Positions 11,561-23,684 of a stretch of 64,000 nt of DNA are shown here, in pieces. Under the pieces are notes generated by a model. It made no database searches and was not told the origin of the DNA. It saw nothing but the letters and a program-made list of their open reading frames with translations. Numbering within the stretch: position 1 is the first letter of the stretch; each line of letters begins with the position of its first letter. The position numbers and the translations under genes were made by a program. The DNA lies in the NCBI GenBank assembly GCA_011037195.1, contig JAAEAF010000609.1, positions 249,964 to 313,963 of the forward strand, given 5' to 3'. The stretch comes from Triatoma infestans. Taxonomy: Eukaryota; Arthropoda; Insecta; Hemiptera; Reduviidae.

Positions 11561-11931
11561 AACATTTGAGTTTATATCAAACTAGCTAAACATTTTCGTT
11601 GTTGTGGTGGTTGGTTCAACCGGAATCGATTTTGGAGGCCCAAAGCCTATATGTGGAAGCTGAGAATCATGCACCCTCTAAACTGCCAATCATTTTTAGT
11701 GTAGGTACTGGCAGCAGTATTTTCAAGGTACTAAATACTTAGTATAAATTTGAAGTCTGAAGAAAATCTGCAGAAGAGAAATTGCACAGTAAGAGAAAAT
11801 CCTGACAATGTTTTACATCAGACTTTTGTCTTAATTATTTTTAAAATTTATTAGTTTTTAATTTTATTAGAACAATTTTGTGTCGGTTTGCTCAGGTAAA
11901 TATCTAGGAATTTATAGTTATTTGTGTTCAT

Positions 11932-12302
11932 TGTTATGAGATCCGAATCATCAAAGATTCATAGGTTCCGAAGAGAGGAGAAGCACATTAAATGAATCAA
12001 ATTTAGTTACTCCCCATCTAGGCCAACTAGGAAGAGACAGTTTAATTCATATAAATATAGCGACAGCAGTACATTTCAGGACAGTTTACGACCAGTTTAT
12101 AACCAGTCAGCAACTTTCACTTATCTTCTCATCACTCAGCCAATCTGTCTCATTATATTTTTCTCGCTACCTAACTTCTATTTTACTGTAAAGTCCTTGC
12201 AGTTTGTGTGTTCAGCATATCACAATTATTCAGAGTTCAGCATATCATCTAATTTATTCTCTAAAATCCATTCTATTTGATTCTCTCTCCTTCTTACGTA
12301 CA
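11932..12302 (+). mobile_element. Solo LTR, family E
   Basis: A 371-bp copy beginning tgttatgagatccgaatca and ending cttcttacgtaca, in agreement with the TG...CA copy at 57221-58028. It contains actccccatctaggcc, a TATA-like stretch (catataaatatagcgacag) at about 12048, and a pyrimidine-rich R/U5-like region with aaagtccttgcagtttg. No internal element follows, so a solo LTR is the simplest reading. An open frame at 12204-12491 overlapping it shows no domain. Confidence 0.6.
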
Positions 12303-12309
12303 TTATATT

Positions 12310-13320
12310 ATTTTCCTAAATTCAAGCTATATCACAGCCTAGTTTCGGTTTCTTTTAGTTTTTGTTTGCAAGCATTACTTTGTATGCTTACTTTTTTGGT
12401 TCTTCAGAGTGCGATTCCATCTATACATTTCGGGAAAATGATCTCGTCTCTGTCACTTCAAGAAACACCGCTCCATCTCAATTCAACATGACTCCAATTC
12501 TACAACTTGGAAAATGCTGTTTATCGTGGTAAATAAGTTACTGTAATCAGCTCTCCAGATTTTTTTTATTGCCATATTCACTTTCCTTTGTTAAAAAAAA
12601 AAAAAAATGGAATATCCCGGAATCAAAATATAATCTAGTAACTTTTCACTCGCTAAAAAAAATATCAGTGTGGAAATTATCTCATTAAATCATTTTTTTT
12701 TATTCGTCCAGTTTGGAAGCGGGCACCTACTTCACTCTTAGAAGGCAATAAATTATTGCTTGTGTAGTATTCCTTATTACTCTTGCACCTCGTTTATTAT
12801 TCCTCTGCTACTCGTAAAGCCAGAAGCCCAATTCTCTTTCTCAATTTTCGTTTTTGAGTTCTTCGTCTCTCTCTTTTCTTTCTAGCATTTTACTCCAATT
12901 ATCTGTTTCTTCTCTCACATTTCTCCTTTATTTTATTCGTACTCTTTCTTATTACTGCTTACTTATTTTCTCTTCATAGCTTACTAGTATATTTTTAGGA
13001 CTTTTGCTCATGTAAAATGCTGATTTGCAACCCTGTTTCAAGATTTATATACTTAAACTGCAGCTGCTAGCTTCCAAGGAAGAGATTTTTTAACACTCCT
13101 TTATTCTCCTCATCCTATTGAACTGTTCTATTTCTTTTCCCTTCCTAGAGATGGGGATATCAGTTTCTTAGCCCCCACCGTTCTTAATATTTCTATATCT
13201 TTATTTTTCTGTAGTATTCCTTAAATTTTCCGTCCGGAGGTAACATAAATATAGTGGCTTCTCTCAGTATACTGTACGGTTCCCCTATCTATATATCACA
13301 AAAAAAAATATAAATATATA
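12310..13320. other. Pyrimidine-rich sequence, no recognised gene
   Basis: Long C/T-rich stretches (tctctctcttttctttct and similar) and no coding signal. Nothing assignable. Confidence 0.5.
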
Positions 13321-13334
13321 GTAAAAAATCTAAT

Positions 13335-13732
13335 CAGAGACATTTTCCGTGGTAGCTTGCTTCATTTTGTGGTCATCGACCGGTTTCGGGCGTTCGCCCA
13401 TCTTCAAGATACGTTTGTCAGACAGTGTGATAACACAGACTTGTACAGAGCAAATTCAGTTTATACACTGACTGGTCTTTTTAATTGTATTTTAAAAACT
13501 TTTAAAAAAAGTTTTAAAATTATAAAGAGTTTTTAAAATACAATTTAAAACACTAGTCAGTGTATAAACTGAATTCGCTCTGTGCAAGTCTGTGATATCA
13601 CACTATCTGACAAACGTATCCTGAAGATGGGCGAACGCCCGGAACCGGTCGATGACCACAAAATGAAGCAGGCTATCACGGAAAATGTGTCTGATGCTTT
13701 CCAGCTCTGCGAAACCAACCATCACAACAACA
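13335..13732. mobile_element. PLE-derived inverted element, head-to-head arms
   Basis: Left arm 13335-about 13492 (reverse) and right arm about 13532-13732 (forward) are copies of the same terminal segment, separated by only about 40 bp of A/T-rich sequence. A 12-bp direct repeat taaaaaatctaa flanks the unit at 13322-13333 and 13733-13744, which shows that both arms inserted together. The right arm runs on past the hammerhead region to ccaaccatcacaacaa, the left arm stops at cagagacattttccg. Both arms carry the hammerhead-like core, but the right copy has GGAA in place of GAAA. The open frame at 13582-13764 is incidental. Confidence 0.75.
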
Positions 13733-14535
13733 TAAAAAATCTAACTTTAAAGAAAGTCGATTAACCGGTTGTGTGAATCAAGTGCAGTTTTTCAGTAATT
13801 CGTGATTTTTTTCGATAACATAGGCAAAAATTTTCATTAAACTTCGTATACTAACTTCACATAATATAATATTTTGGCTGTAAGTATGAGAAAAATATTG
13901 ATGTGTGTTAAATACTCAATTAATAGAAAATTTCACATATTGATTTTTCGTTCGCTAAAAATTTACGGTGCGTAACGTATTTATATTGTTTATGTCTAAA
14001 AGCTAAAAATATTTACACTATTATTGAAAAATTAACGCAGAATTTGTAAAGGAAGATACTTGAACTTGTTTGAACATGCATATACTTCTCTGAACAGAAT
14101 AGTATTAGCACGCGAGCAGAGCGCTGCTTCAGCTTGTGTTTGAACATGCATAGACTTGCTTAAAAAAAATATATACATGTTCTTAAGGGCGGCAATTTGT
14201 CTTTTTGTCCGGTGCGTCGTAAGCCAGAGGTGTCGAAACAGCGGCTCAGGGCGGCTTCGAATGCGGTCCAACAAATAATTTTGAATTATTACATATAAAC
14301 CCATATATATATATTAAAGCTTTCTAATATTATCAGATATACTTCAGATATCTTTGTCTGCAAGGAGTGAGGGGAAATATAACGGCTTGATGCTTGTTTT
14401 ATGTACGTTTTCAACTATAGGAATTACACTTTTCAGTTCAAAGTTGTCTAGATGTTACCTGTCAATTTTCAAATAGCACTGATACAGCTGCAATCTGACC
14501 TTCAATTTAAAGCTCGATCATATTTGTAAGCAAGC

Positions 14536-14567
14536 ATTTGGGTACTTTAAAGGAAGAGTACCCAAAT
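14536..14567. repeat. Perfect 11-bp inverted repeat hairpin
   Basis: Arms atttgggtact (14536-14546) and agtacccaaat (14557-14567) with a 10-base loop. No coding context. Confidence 0.7.
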
Positions 14568-14769
14568 AACTGTAAAAAAAACCTTGAGTACTCACTGAGA
14601 TTTGTAACTACTTCCATCGAGCTAGATATTGTTATATTAGTTTCTCAAATACAATGTCAGCTATCCTACTAGTTTTATGCTGTCCACTCTAACTTTTATA
14701 GTAAAATATTTAAAATATTAATGAAGTTTGTTACTTAGATGAGCAAATTTTCTGTATGAATATAACATT

Positions 14770-15888
14770 GATCTGCATTATCTGTTTGTGGATTTCACTG
14801 TATAGGACCAAGATCTATGAAATTCTACATGAGTTTGGTATTCCTATGAAGCTGATCAAATTATTAGCGATGTGATGTGCTTACGGAACTCGTCTGCACA
14901 AGTTAAGGTAAACGGTGGCTGCTCAGACGTCTTCAATATAAATATAGGACTTCGACAAGGGGATGTGCTGTCAACCTTGTTATTCAACCTTAGTTTAGAG
15001 CAAGTAATTAGATATATAGATGTAACCCGAATGGAACGATCTTCAACAGATCTAGACAGTATCTTGTTTACGCAGATGATGTCTTCCTAATCGGAAGAAC
15101 TTTCAGAGCCCTAGAAGAGAGTTATGAGCAATTAGAAAGAAAAGCAAAGTCCGTGGGTTTAAAGATTAATTACGAAAAAACTAAGTATATACTGGCGTCA
15201 AGGTTTGACAACGTAATTTGTCGGTCTAATTGTGTTAACTTAAACGGAAGGCGTTTCGAAAATGTTAAGTTGTTCAAATATTTCGGCAGCAATTTTACAA
15301 CGCAGAGAGAGATGACAAGCGTAATTAAGGAAAGATTAGCCGCAGGTTCCAGATGTTGCTTCGCATTGAAGCGGGCAATAAATTCCAAAACCATTTCGCG
15401 CAATCATAAGCTCCGGATTTATAAGACAGTTGTTCACCCTGTAGTATTATATGCGAGTGAAACCTGGTTACTTAAACGAGGTGACTGCGATATGATATGA
15501 GTTTGGGGAAAGGACAATTCTGAGAAGAATTTTCGGTCCTAAGCTGCAAAACGGGGTATGAAAAATGAGAGGTAATCAGGAGTTAAAGGAATTATATGCG
15601 TCACCGGATCTGGTCGCGGAAATTAAGGGGAAAAGGCTTGATTGGCTGGGACACGCGGAGCGAATGGACAGGATTTCAATGGTAAGCGAGTTGCGTAGAA
15701 ATAAGCCCGAAGGTAGAAGGAGAGGTAGGAGTGCCGAGAAGGACGAGGATGGAGGAGGTAGAGGAGAACTTAAGACAGCTCAAGGTCAGGAGATGGAGGT
15801 CGAAAGTAGTGGACAGAAGTGAGTGGAAGAAAATTACGAAGGAAGCCAGGGCCCTTTTAAGGCTGTAATGCTAAATAAACAAAAAAAA
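14770..15888 (+). pseudogene. RTE-like LINE reverse transcriptase fragment
   Basis: A decayed 3' half of a non-LTR retrotransposon. Visible parts in order: FVDFT and IYEILHEFGIP (about 14775-14850, RT motif A region), NINIGLRQGDVLS (about 14935-14980, motif B), VYADDVFLIG at about 15063-15095 (the catalytic YADD), LNGRRFENVKLFKYFGS (about 15240-15290, thumb), KTVVHPVVLYASETWLL (about 15425-15470), then RIFGPKLQNG and LDWLGHAERMD (about 15640-15670) and a basic end KEARALLRL with the stop at 15866-15868. Frameshifts near 14870, 15060 and 15495 and stops separate these blocks, so it is not expressed as one protein. AATAAA and an A-run follow (15873-15888). The LGHxxRM end resembles RTE-like families; the endonuclease is missing. 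Confidence 0.8.
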
Positions 15889-15899
15889 GTAAATTTTCT

Positions 15900-17890
15900 G
15901 TATCAGCAAGCCAGAAAATGGATATTTTGATCTAATACAATATCTAACTTAAAAGGCTTTTTCATACCTACTATGAATTGAATAATATAGCATCGGATAT
16001 CAGAAAAAATTATATTTTTGCTAATCAGTGTTTGTATTTTAAATGTGGTCCATTTCTTCTTCCAATATGGCCTAGATAGGCCCACAAGGTTGGACACCCC
16101 TAGTCTAAACTGTCATTTTAGTAAAATGTACAATTCCACCATTTCGGTACATACAATATTCCACCAAAAATATATAAATATGATTTAAATAATCAAAAAG
16201 GACAGAGCATTAGATCATTAGATCAATTAAATCAGGTAGCTTCCTGGAGTCCAACAGTGCTGCAGTATAAATACGTAATATTATCAAGCTATTTATTTTG
16301 TTATATTTTACTATTTGTAATCCTCCCAAATGTGTGAAACCTAGAATTGTCGAAACGGCATGAATGAAGTGGAATCGGCGTTCGGAGGGACTCTTAGAAC
16401 ATTCTTCCTTCCATGCACTGGCCTAGGTAGTGACATACAGTTTCCCTTATTCCCCCATTACAATTCTGATTTCTACACAAAAATAAACTCCCACATATTT
16501 TGTGTAAATGCCCGGCTATCCAGGCATGTTCAGTCGGTATACCACGATCATCAATAATTGTATTCTACTCAATAGAAGAAGATACTTCACATCTTCCTAT
16601 CTTATATTTTTTATAAATCTTTTAGCCTGGAGACACCCCTCCGTGTCTCTCTAATCCTTCTCCAACTTCCCTTTGCTCCAGTGATTATCTTCTCAGTTAA
16701 TAACTTGCTAAAGCTAGTTCCGGACCACAAAATGCCAGTGGGATCCCACCTTAGCCACCTCGTGCGTCCTCTATTGCCCTCTATATCAGCTTGTCTGGAT
16801 CCTCAGAAGAGCTCTACTCTGCTCCACTGCGAAGCCATTAAGCCTTCTCCTACATCCACCCACTAACTCATTTGTGCCCCTGCACGGCTTATTTAAAGCC
16901 TTTGCTCTGAATTTAAATAGTGTGACGATAATTTCTGTATACAGAAGATAAAAAAAATAAATTTAATTAAAATACGACCAAAATTTCTTGAACTTTGAAT
17001 AGAGTGCTCTTTAAGTCTGTACAGTCATGATGAGATATATGTGACGTAAGATATGGATGGATATTTTTCTACTTAAGGAAAATGAGCAGATTGTAAGTAT
17101 ATTTTAAATGTTAATGAACTCGTTGATTTTTTTTCTTCTTATTTTTCCCCACAAAATCAGCTATATTTCTTTAATGGCTGAGGCTACAGAAATTTTAGTA
17201 GACCTATAGGAAACCATATTGTCAGTAGCGGTTAGTCCATATGAACATCGATGAATGTTTTTAGCAAAAAAAAAAAAAAAATATACCTTCTGTCAATGGA
17301 ATATTTATTCTCTTAATTCAGCTGGCTAGTTAAGACATATTTTGCAGCTCTGACACTTGTGTTCAACGATTCTGTACGTGACATCACGCAAAGAAGTGGA
17401 GGGTTGGTAGGCCGGAGAGGTAAACAGTTACGGGGTTGGCAAGTTTAGTGAAAGACACACTTCGCTATTTATAAATAAACGATGCAGAATTATATTGAAC
17501 TCTACCTGGAGATGAAAACAATGAATTCTGTTAAGCTAGGACTATTTTTAAATTTAAAAGTTTTATTTAGTTATACTTCTACTTTCTAGAAATATTGTCA
17601 GTTTATTAGAGAATAGATAAAGAAGCGATGATAAGCAATGTCATAAATATTTGACACACGACTTTCAGATTTGTCCATCATAATATTATGCATTGCAATC
17701 AAGGAAACCGAATTGCAACATTTTAACTTTTATTTGATACATTTTAAGTTTGTTTCTTGTAATTAAAAAAATGTAAATTTGCGAAACGTTTATTATTTTT
17801 AATTAATCCATTAAGACACAATAAGTATACGTAATTTTTTTTTTATCCACCTATTAATTTGTTTGCAATTTAGTGTAGAGATTATAAATT
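15900..17890. other. No recognised gene; one GC-richer segment
   Basis: Mostly AT-rich. The part 16620-16920 is clearly more GC-rich and contains a small stem (ggagacac/gtgtctct near 16630-16652). It may be an old element 3' end or an exon remnant, but no frame is convincing. A poly-A run is at 17264-17280. Confidence 0.4.
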
Positions 17891-17904
17891 TGAACAATTT
17901 GAAT

Positions 17905-18119
17905 TTTATTTTTTAAAGGGGATACGCACTGCGACCTGAAAGATCTATTGTGCCGCCCGGAGCCTTTTCAGTGCATTGCTGGCCTCCGAACTAAAGACAC
18001 TATTGCCCATCACCAGACAGTGAACTGTAGAGACTCCTAGGGAAAAAAAATCTAAGGGCAGCATGCTGGATTCGAACCCGGCACCTCCGCGTTGCTAGTC
18101 TGGCTAATCCCTTCCTTTA
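17905..18119 (-). mobile_element. SINE-A, tRNA-derived
   Basis: Read on the minus strand it starts ggaagggattagccagac, a tRNA-like head with a degenerate A box and the B box ggttcgaatcc (18066-18079 region), then a conserved body with ggcagcatgctggatt, cagtgcattgc and gcctccgaa. It is flanked by the 12-bp direct repeat aacaatttgaat at 17893-17904 and 18120-18131. The family occurs at least five times in this window. The tRNA-like part is an internal polymerase III promoter, not a functional tRNA. Confidence 0.8.
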
Positions 18120-18631
18120 AACAATTTGAATACTTAAACCTATCACTTTAATTGACTTCATTCATATAAAAATTTGTTTTTTTTTTCTTTGGTCCTAATT
18201 TTTCGTTTATCTGTGATTCAATATGCTACTACTTCAAACATTGTAACATTTCCATTTTTCATGGGCATATTTTTCTTACTTTGCTTCTTTTAAATAATTT
18301 TTTCATTTTTTATATTGTACTTCCTTATTGGTTTGCTTTTTTTTTTTTTAGTATCTGAAAATTTAAAAGATTTAATTACTTCTATTCCTTTATTCATTTT
18401 TTTTCATTTATAAAATTCACTGGCTATTGAATGGACGGACTTCTTTTTTAAACTTTTAATTATGATGGTGGGTGTGAAACAATAATTAGAAAAAATAAAT
18501 TAACTACACTAACATTAGGGTTACCGTACGTCCGTATATAGTACGTTAGTATGGGAGCAGTGCATAATCCACATACTTTGGCTTATAAATTTTTGTATAT
18601 TATAAATATCTATTTTATTAAAATTTTTAGG

Positions 18632-18895
18632 TTAGGTGGAAGGGGTGGTAGGAATAACAAGTACTCCATCCCTTGAATAATGTATAAGTTGGCTGAGTGT
18701 GTGTATGTGTGTATGTGTGCGTGCGTAATTTGTCAAATAAGTTAGTTGATTAGTATGAATGTATTTATTAGGATGTGTGTATGTATATTTGCCTGAGTGT
18801 GTATAAGTTGCGTATTGTGACAGAATAGTAAGAATAGTTAGTTGATTAGTATGAATGTATGTGTGTATTTGATTCCTCAACTTCGAGGGGTTGCT
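18632..18895 (-). repeat. TG-rich repeat region with duplicated 22-bp motif
   Basis: A GTGTGTATG-rich tract in which the motif agttagttgattagtatgaa occurs twice (about 18741 and 18837). The texture resembles the 3' UTR of the I-like LINE at 26.7-28.1 kb seen from the other strand. The minus-strand open frame here is a low-complexity Thr/His/Ser artefact, not a gene. Confidence 0.45.
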
Positions 18896-18899
18896 ACAG

Positions 18900-20010
18900 A
18901 TTAAGTACATCTCTAGTACAAGTCAATGGCTATCTATGTACAGGTCAAGACTAGCAAATGCCAAAAAAGAAGAAAAAAAAAATGTTAAAAGTAGTTTTTC
19001 TCTTTTTTGCCCTAAATCCTAAAAGTTTGTATTTCGTGATTTCGAAACCTGATAACCCTGACTAACGTGGAAATAAAAATAGAAATTAAAAAAAAGCAAG
19101 ACAGAGCAACTCCCGGAGCTTAATTAATGGAGCATTATCACCGCAGTTCAAGTAAAATATTTGCTACAAAGAAGCAAATAAAAAAAAAAAAAATTAGATC
19201 AAACAAGCCAGAGTTCAAACACGTTATTTACAATAAAAATACTTAGAACTTTCTTTCAATATTATTGGCAAAAGACAATGGTGAAATCAAAAGTATCTAA
19301 CTGAAGTTCTTATTCAGATTTTAGCTCAAAGTTTATTGAAATATTCTGAAGTACTTGAAATGTAATGGACTGTTTAACTAGCTTAATATCTAGGTTACTA
19401 TTTATTTAATTGTACTTGTACTTTCATGATACACAAGCCGCCATTTTATTTATATGTTCTGTTCAATTATACCTTAATATTATTGTCAAATACAAAGAAT
19501 TTTTTTTTTTTTATAATATCTACGCCATAAGACATTTTCATATTATTTTTCAAAAATATCTAAGATTGTAGTCATTACAACATATTTCTCTTTTCTTTTT
19601 AATCTGTTTTGGATTTTCCAACATCGACAAAAAAGTTGATCAATTTTGTGTTGAGTCGTTGCACTTTCATTTTTTGTGGTGCGAAGATTTTATTTTATTT
19701 TTTTAAAAAAATTATTCTTGGTTTTTTTTTTTTTGTTTTTTTTTCTAAAAGATTATTTTAGTTATTTTACTTAACAGTTCACTGCCTTTTAGATTAGTCT
19801 CTCTGTCTCTCATGTCATTTTTTCATACCATAAAAACATCCGTTAGATCAGGTGCTATATAGCAACGTGAAATTTTAAATTTTTATAATTTATATTATCA
19901 ATTTTGTAAAAATTTGAAAGCAAAATTGCTTTTATACTTTTCATTTTGCCAAAATGTTTACAGAGAGAATATAATAGGAACTTAGGAGAGTTTTAAAGAG
20001 GAGAAATGTT
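18900..20010. other. AT-rich sequence without recognisable gene
   Basis: Poly-A and poly-T runs and no coding signal. Confidence 0.55.
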
Positions 20011-20015
20011 TTTTT

Positions 20016-21027
20016 ACTTTCTCTTACTCCTAGTAAGAGGAAGTATTGTAATCGTGTCAAATTTTCGATATCGAGTTTTCACCGGAAATATCCGTTTTGA
20101 GGTCCCCTGAGTCCAAAAAAGTGGTTTTTAGCAAATGGTGTGTGTGTGTGTGTGTGTGTGTGTCCGTGTGTGTGTATGTATGTATGTGAACAGCATAGCT
20201 CAAAAACGAAAAATCGTAGAAAGTTGAAACTTGATATTCCGTTTAGAGGTCACCATGGGATCTGACTGTACGTTATCTGTCAAAATTCCTCAACCGGAAG
20301 TACCACTTTACTAGTTGGATTTTTTACTTTTTTGCGATTTTCTCAAAAATGGCTCCGACGATTTTCTTTAAACTTTAAACATCAACCACACATACAAAGA
20401 GCTACAACTTTTATTAGAAACATTTCTCCGGGAAAATGCATTGAAGGGCACTTTTGGGGGGGGGTGGGGTTAGGTTTCCATCTAAAGTGCTATTTAAGTT
20501 TATTAGACAATTCTGCCATCTAAATAATGTTAATTAGAATTAAATATGTTGTTGAAATTCCGAGTTTGAAAAAAATCGAATAACCGGAAGTGCGTTTACT
20601 TTACCACTTTACTAAATGATTTATTCACTTTTTCGCAATTTTCTCAAAAATGGCTCCGACGATTTTTTTGAAACTTCGTATATAAACTAAACATGCAAAG
20701 ATCTACAACTTTTATCTAAAACATTTCTCTGGGAAATTTCTTTTAAGAGCACTTTTAGGGGAGGGGTGGGGTTAGATTTTCATCAAAGTGTATCCTAGTT
20801 CATTATACAATTCTATCATCCAAACATAATTAGTTAGAAATAAATAGATGGCTGAAATTCCGAGTTTCAAGAAAATTAGTAAACCGGAAGTGCGCTTTTA
20901 CTGAACAGTTTTTTCAGTTTTCGACGAATTTCATTAAATTTGGTACACAAACTATAAAATTTGTCAATTATCATTTTGAGAACTGGAGTAAGAGAAAGTT
21001 GTGTGAGTGTTTCACACCAGATTTTTT
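20016..21027 (+). mobile_element. Family C repeat, full length; possible Helentron/HINE-type
   Basis: A roughly 1-kb non-coding repeat and the best copy in the window. It opens with a palindromic end (actttctcttactcctagtaagaggaagt). A TG microsatellite lies at 20141-20172. A roughly 295-bp unit then repeats in tandem (about 20294-20584 and 20585-20882, with a third partial unit), each carrying accggaagt, a TTTTCGC-like block, ggctccgacgatttt, tacaacttttat and a ggggtggggtta G-run. The other end has the inverted subterminal repeat ggagtaagagaaagt (20985-20999) followed by about 27 bp, gtgtgagtgtttcacaccag. Subterminal inverted repeats, one hairpin end, an internal microsatellite and insertion between T-runs match what is described for Helentron-derived non-autonomous elements. 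That classification is inference. Open frames inside are shadows. Confidence 0.7.
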
Positions 21028-21399
21028 TATTTCAATACGGAAATGTCAATTTTTTCGAGTAGGAATAAATCTAAGCAGATTTCATATTTTTACATTATTT
21101 TATTTAAATTTTAGACGAGGCTTATACAGCATATGGTTAAATACTAAAATGATTTTCCTGTCTCTTGTATGGAGTTTTTTTATTTATTTTTGGATAAAGC
21201 AATATATATTTTCAAAACAAGCCATCTTTTTTTTTTGTTTATAAATCTTACCGGTGCTTATAATTTGTACTTAGTAAATTTTATATAATTTTTTAGATGT
21301 TGGACTACTTTGTTAAATTAAATTAATAATCGTAATATTAAAACTCAATAACGACGAGCAAAAATCGACTGTTACATAAAGATAAAACTTAGGCCGACA

Positions 21400-21945
21400 G
21401 GTTGTGACAAAGGAGGACGCCTCACCAACGCCTTTTTTGGTCCGGAGCCTTTCTGCAGCATCTCATACAGAACTGCCTGTACACCTATTGAAAAACTGAA
21501 ACGAAAACATACATTACATATTGGAGATATACAGCTTGGCTGCAGCATTCTAGGATTTTCTTGGAGGGCCCCTAAAAGATTCGCACGACTCATCTCTTCG
21601 ACAGAACAAAAGTGGAGCTAAGGAGAATTGCCCTAGTTATTGGTCAATCGCCTTTTAAGGAAGCATCTGTATAATTCTCTTTGCGGACCTTGTCTGCAGG
21701 AAATGCGGCCAAAAGGATGAGACACCGTTCCTCACGTTCCTGGAGAGTGCGTGCATTATGTTCGCAGACGATTTCTGATATTTGGCGCTCAGCGTCTGAA
21801 TGCGGGATCAGCAATTTCACTCGCCTCAACCCTGGCGTTTTTTAATGATACAGGGCAGATGTGAGGGGTGTTCTACGAGGTGCACAATGGGCCCAGCAGT
21901 GGCCTCCTTGATGGCCCTGAGTTCTATATTAGATTAGATTAGATT
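21400..21945 (+). pseudogene. R1/LOA-like LINE, C-terminal remnant
   Basis: Heavily frameshifted end of a LINE polyprotein on the plus strand. Recognisable pieces are LLRKHLYN (about 21650-21675), CRKCGQKDETP (about 21697-21730, the Cys-Cys part of the C-terminal zinc-binding segment) and a downstream block to the 3' end. The order matches LRRHLYIMG and CRVCETEEETPMH in the other LINE at 41.5 kb. It ends in a TTAGA repeat at 21922-21945, a simple 3' tail. Open minus-strand frames over this block are not supported. Confidence 0.55.
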
Positions 21946-21959
21946 AATTCCTTCATTGC

Positions 21960-22255
21960 TATTAGAGGAAATATTACAAATGGTTGCCCTGTATACGAAA
22001 AAATGTTTGTTTTTTTCAAAGGCATGATCTATATGTGTGTGAACAAAATATTTCAATAACGGTTAAATCGCAGGAAGTTCAAAAACTTAGTAGTCCGTGT
22101 AGATATAACCACCGCATCCGTTCCGAAGATTTCGTGCTAAAACCGTTAATAGGAAGTTCAATTTTACTGATAATTATTTTTTTTTTTCACCAAACCGTTT
22201 TTTGCGATTTCCTAGAAAACTATTCAAAATGATTTTTCTTTAAACTAATAATTTA
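21960..22255 (+). repeat. Old, diverged family C fragment
   Basis: Weak but ordered similarity to family C: tgtgtgaacaaaatat where other copies have tgtgaacagcatagc, ataggaagttcaattttac in place of accggaagtaccacttta, and tttgcgatttcctagaaaac in place of tttgcgattttctcaaaaa. Confidence 0.4.
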
Positions 22256-22259
22256 ATAT

Positions 22260-23680
22260 AAATATTTATATTAGAACTCTGATAAATTTCCAGACATAAA
22301 GAGAATTGGTCAATTTTGTAATTAGTTAACAAATAAATAAAGTTAAAAATAAATAAATAAATGAATAAATAAAACGTAAAATTTATAAAAAATATATTCT
22401 GTTTTGAAAGGTGTAGAGAAAAATTTTATGGGTCACACTAGACTTTAAAGACAACTTTATTTTTTATTTATTTTTCATTAATGCAATATTGTTCTCATTA
22501 TATAATATTTTAAAATAAAGCCATGAAAATGTCAGAAAACTTTGTCGAAACGTTGACGTAATTGAAAGATTTTCTTGGACTCATCTTAAAAAAAAAGAAG
22601 AAAAAATAGTTATCATTATCAACGGTTTAAGAAAATGAATTTTCTATTTTTATAGAAATCCCGGTATACCGTTAATTCATTAAATTCTCACAACAATAAA
22701 AACTATTCAAACATACCGTTACTTCTTATGTTTTAGTATGGTGATAAATTAGTGGGAATGGCTCAATAAAATAAATCCACAGCAACCTAAAAGATCTATT
22801 GCTCTCTTAGATATAAGTATTTGTAAATAGAATGTACTTGTCTATAAATTGTGTGCAATGTGCAAGTATTGAGGGGATGAGTATACATTAACTACCTCTA
22901 CAGGCCCTAAGTGTTTTGTTTTTGTGCTGCGGATTATCAGTATAAGCGTTCTTTGTGCTCCTAGTCTGGGTTATCCGCACGTACGCGAAGTGGCTAGAAC
23001 AATTATTACTCTTACGAGGAATCCTTTAGAATAGAATAGATTATGAATTCAGGAGTGGGCACCTAAACCTGCCTTTACACTTCAAGAGATTTATGTAGAC
23101 TCTTTTCATATTATGGAACATATAATTCAAAGCCCTTAAATCAAAAATGGTACTCGATTAAAGGAAGTCGCCTCAAGAATTCCTTTCTCCCGATGCTCGG
23201 AACCTCATTACACCCTGCTCTCTATAGTAGCTCAAGCGAAGTATGGTGTACTCTCCTTTCCCTGGCAATTCATTCAAACACTTCACACAATATTCATACG
23301 TACCATGATCTTATCTAAATAATTGGGAGGTTGTATCTATCAACCACGTTTTAAAGGATGGCATAATCGTTCTGGGCAAGCTAGCACCTTCATGTGCCAA
23401 CTCTCCAGTCCTTCATTTCCACCAAATATAACCACACGGCTATATTAGCGTGGCTCGAGAGTCCTATACCAGTTCGAGAATCAAACTGGTAAGTTAAATG
23501 CTTTGAATGGTACTTAATATCATAATCTTTTGCCATAAAAGTTTCCGCAACCCCTCAATCCTCACTCTCACAACTTGTCCACATTCCTAGAAGACAGAAG
23601 CACCATTGCCGCCTCGATTACTTGGTTGGACTAAATGGTAGTTGGTCATCACTGAATAATTAACATTGATGCTAAAAAAA
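22260..23680. other. No recognised gene
   Basis: An AATA microsatellite near 22330-22370, then mixed sequence. The stretch 23200-23630 is richer in C and contains many short open frames, but none is convincing. Confidence 0.45.
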
Positions 23681-23684
23681 GTAT

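Noticed and set aside
18632..18910. Minus-strand 92-residue protein
   Set aside because: Low-complexity translation of a TG-rich repeat.
21372..21829. Minus-strand exons of a host gene
   Set aside because: The plus strand contains the ordered LINE C-terminal motifs and a simple-repeat tail; the minus frames have no domain.
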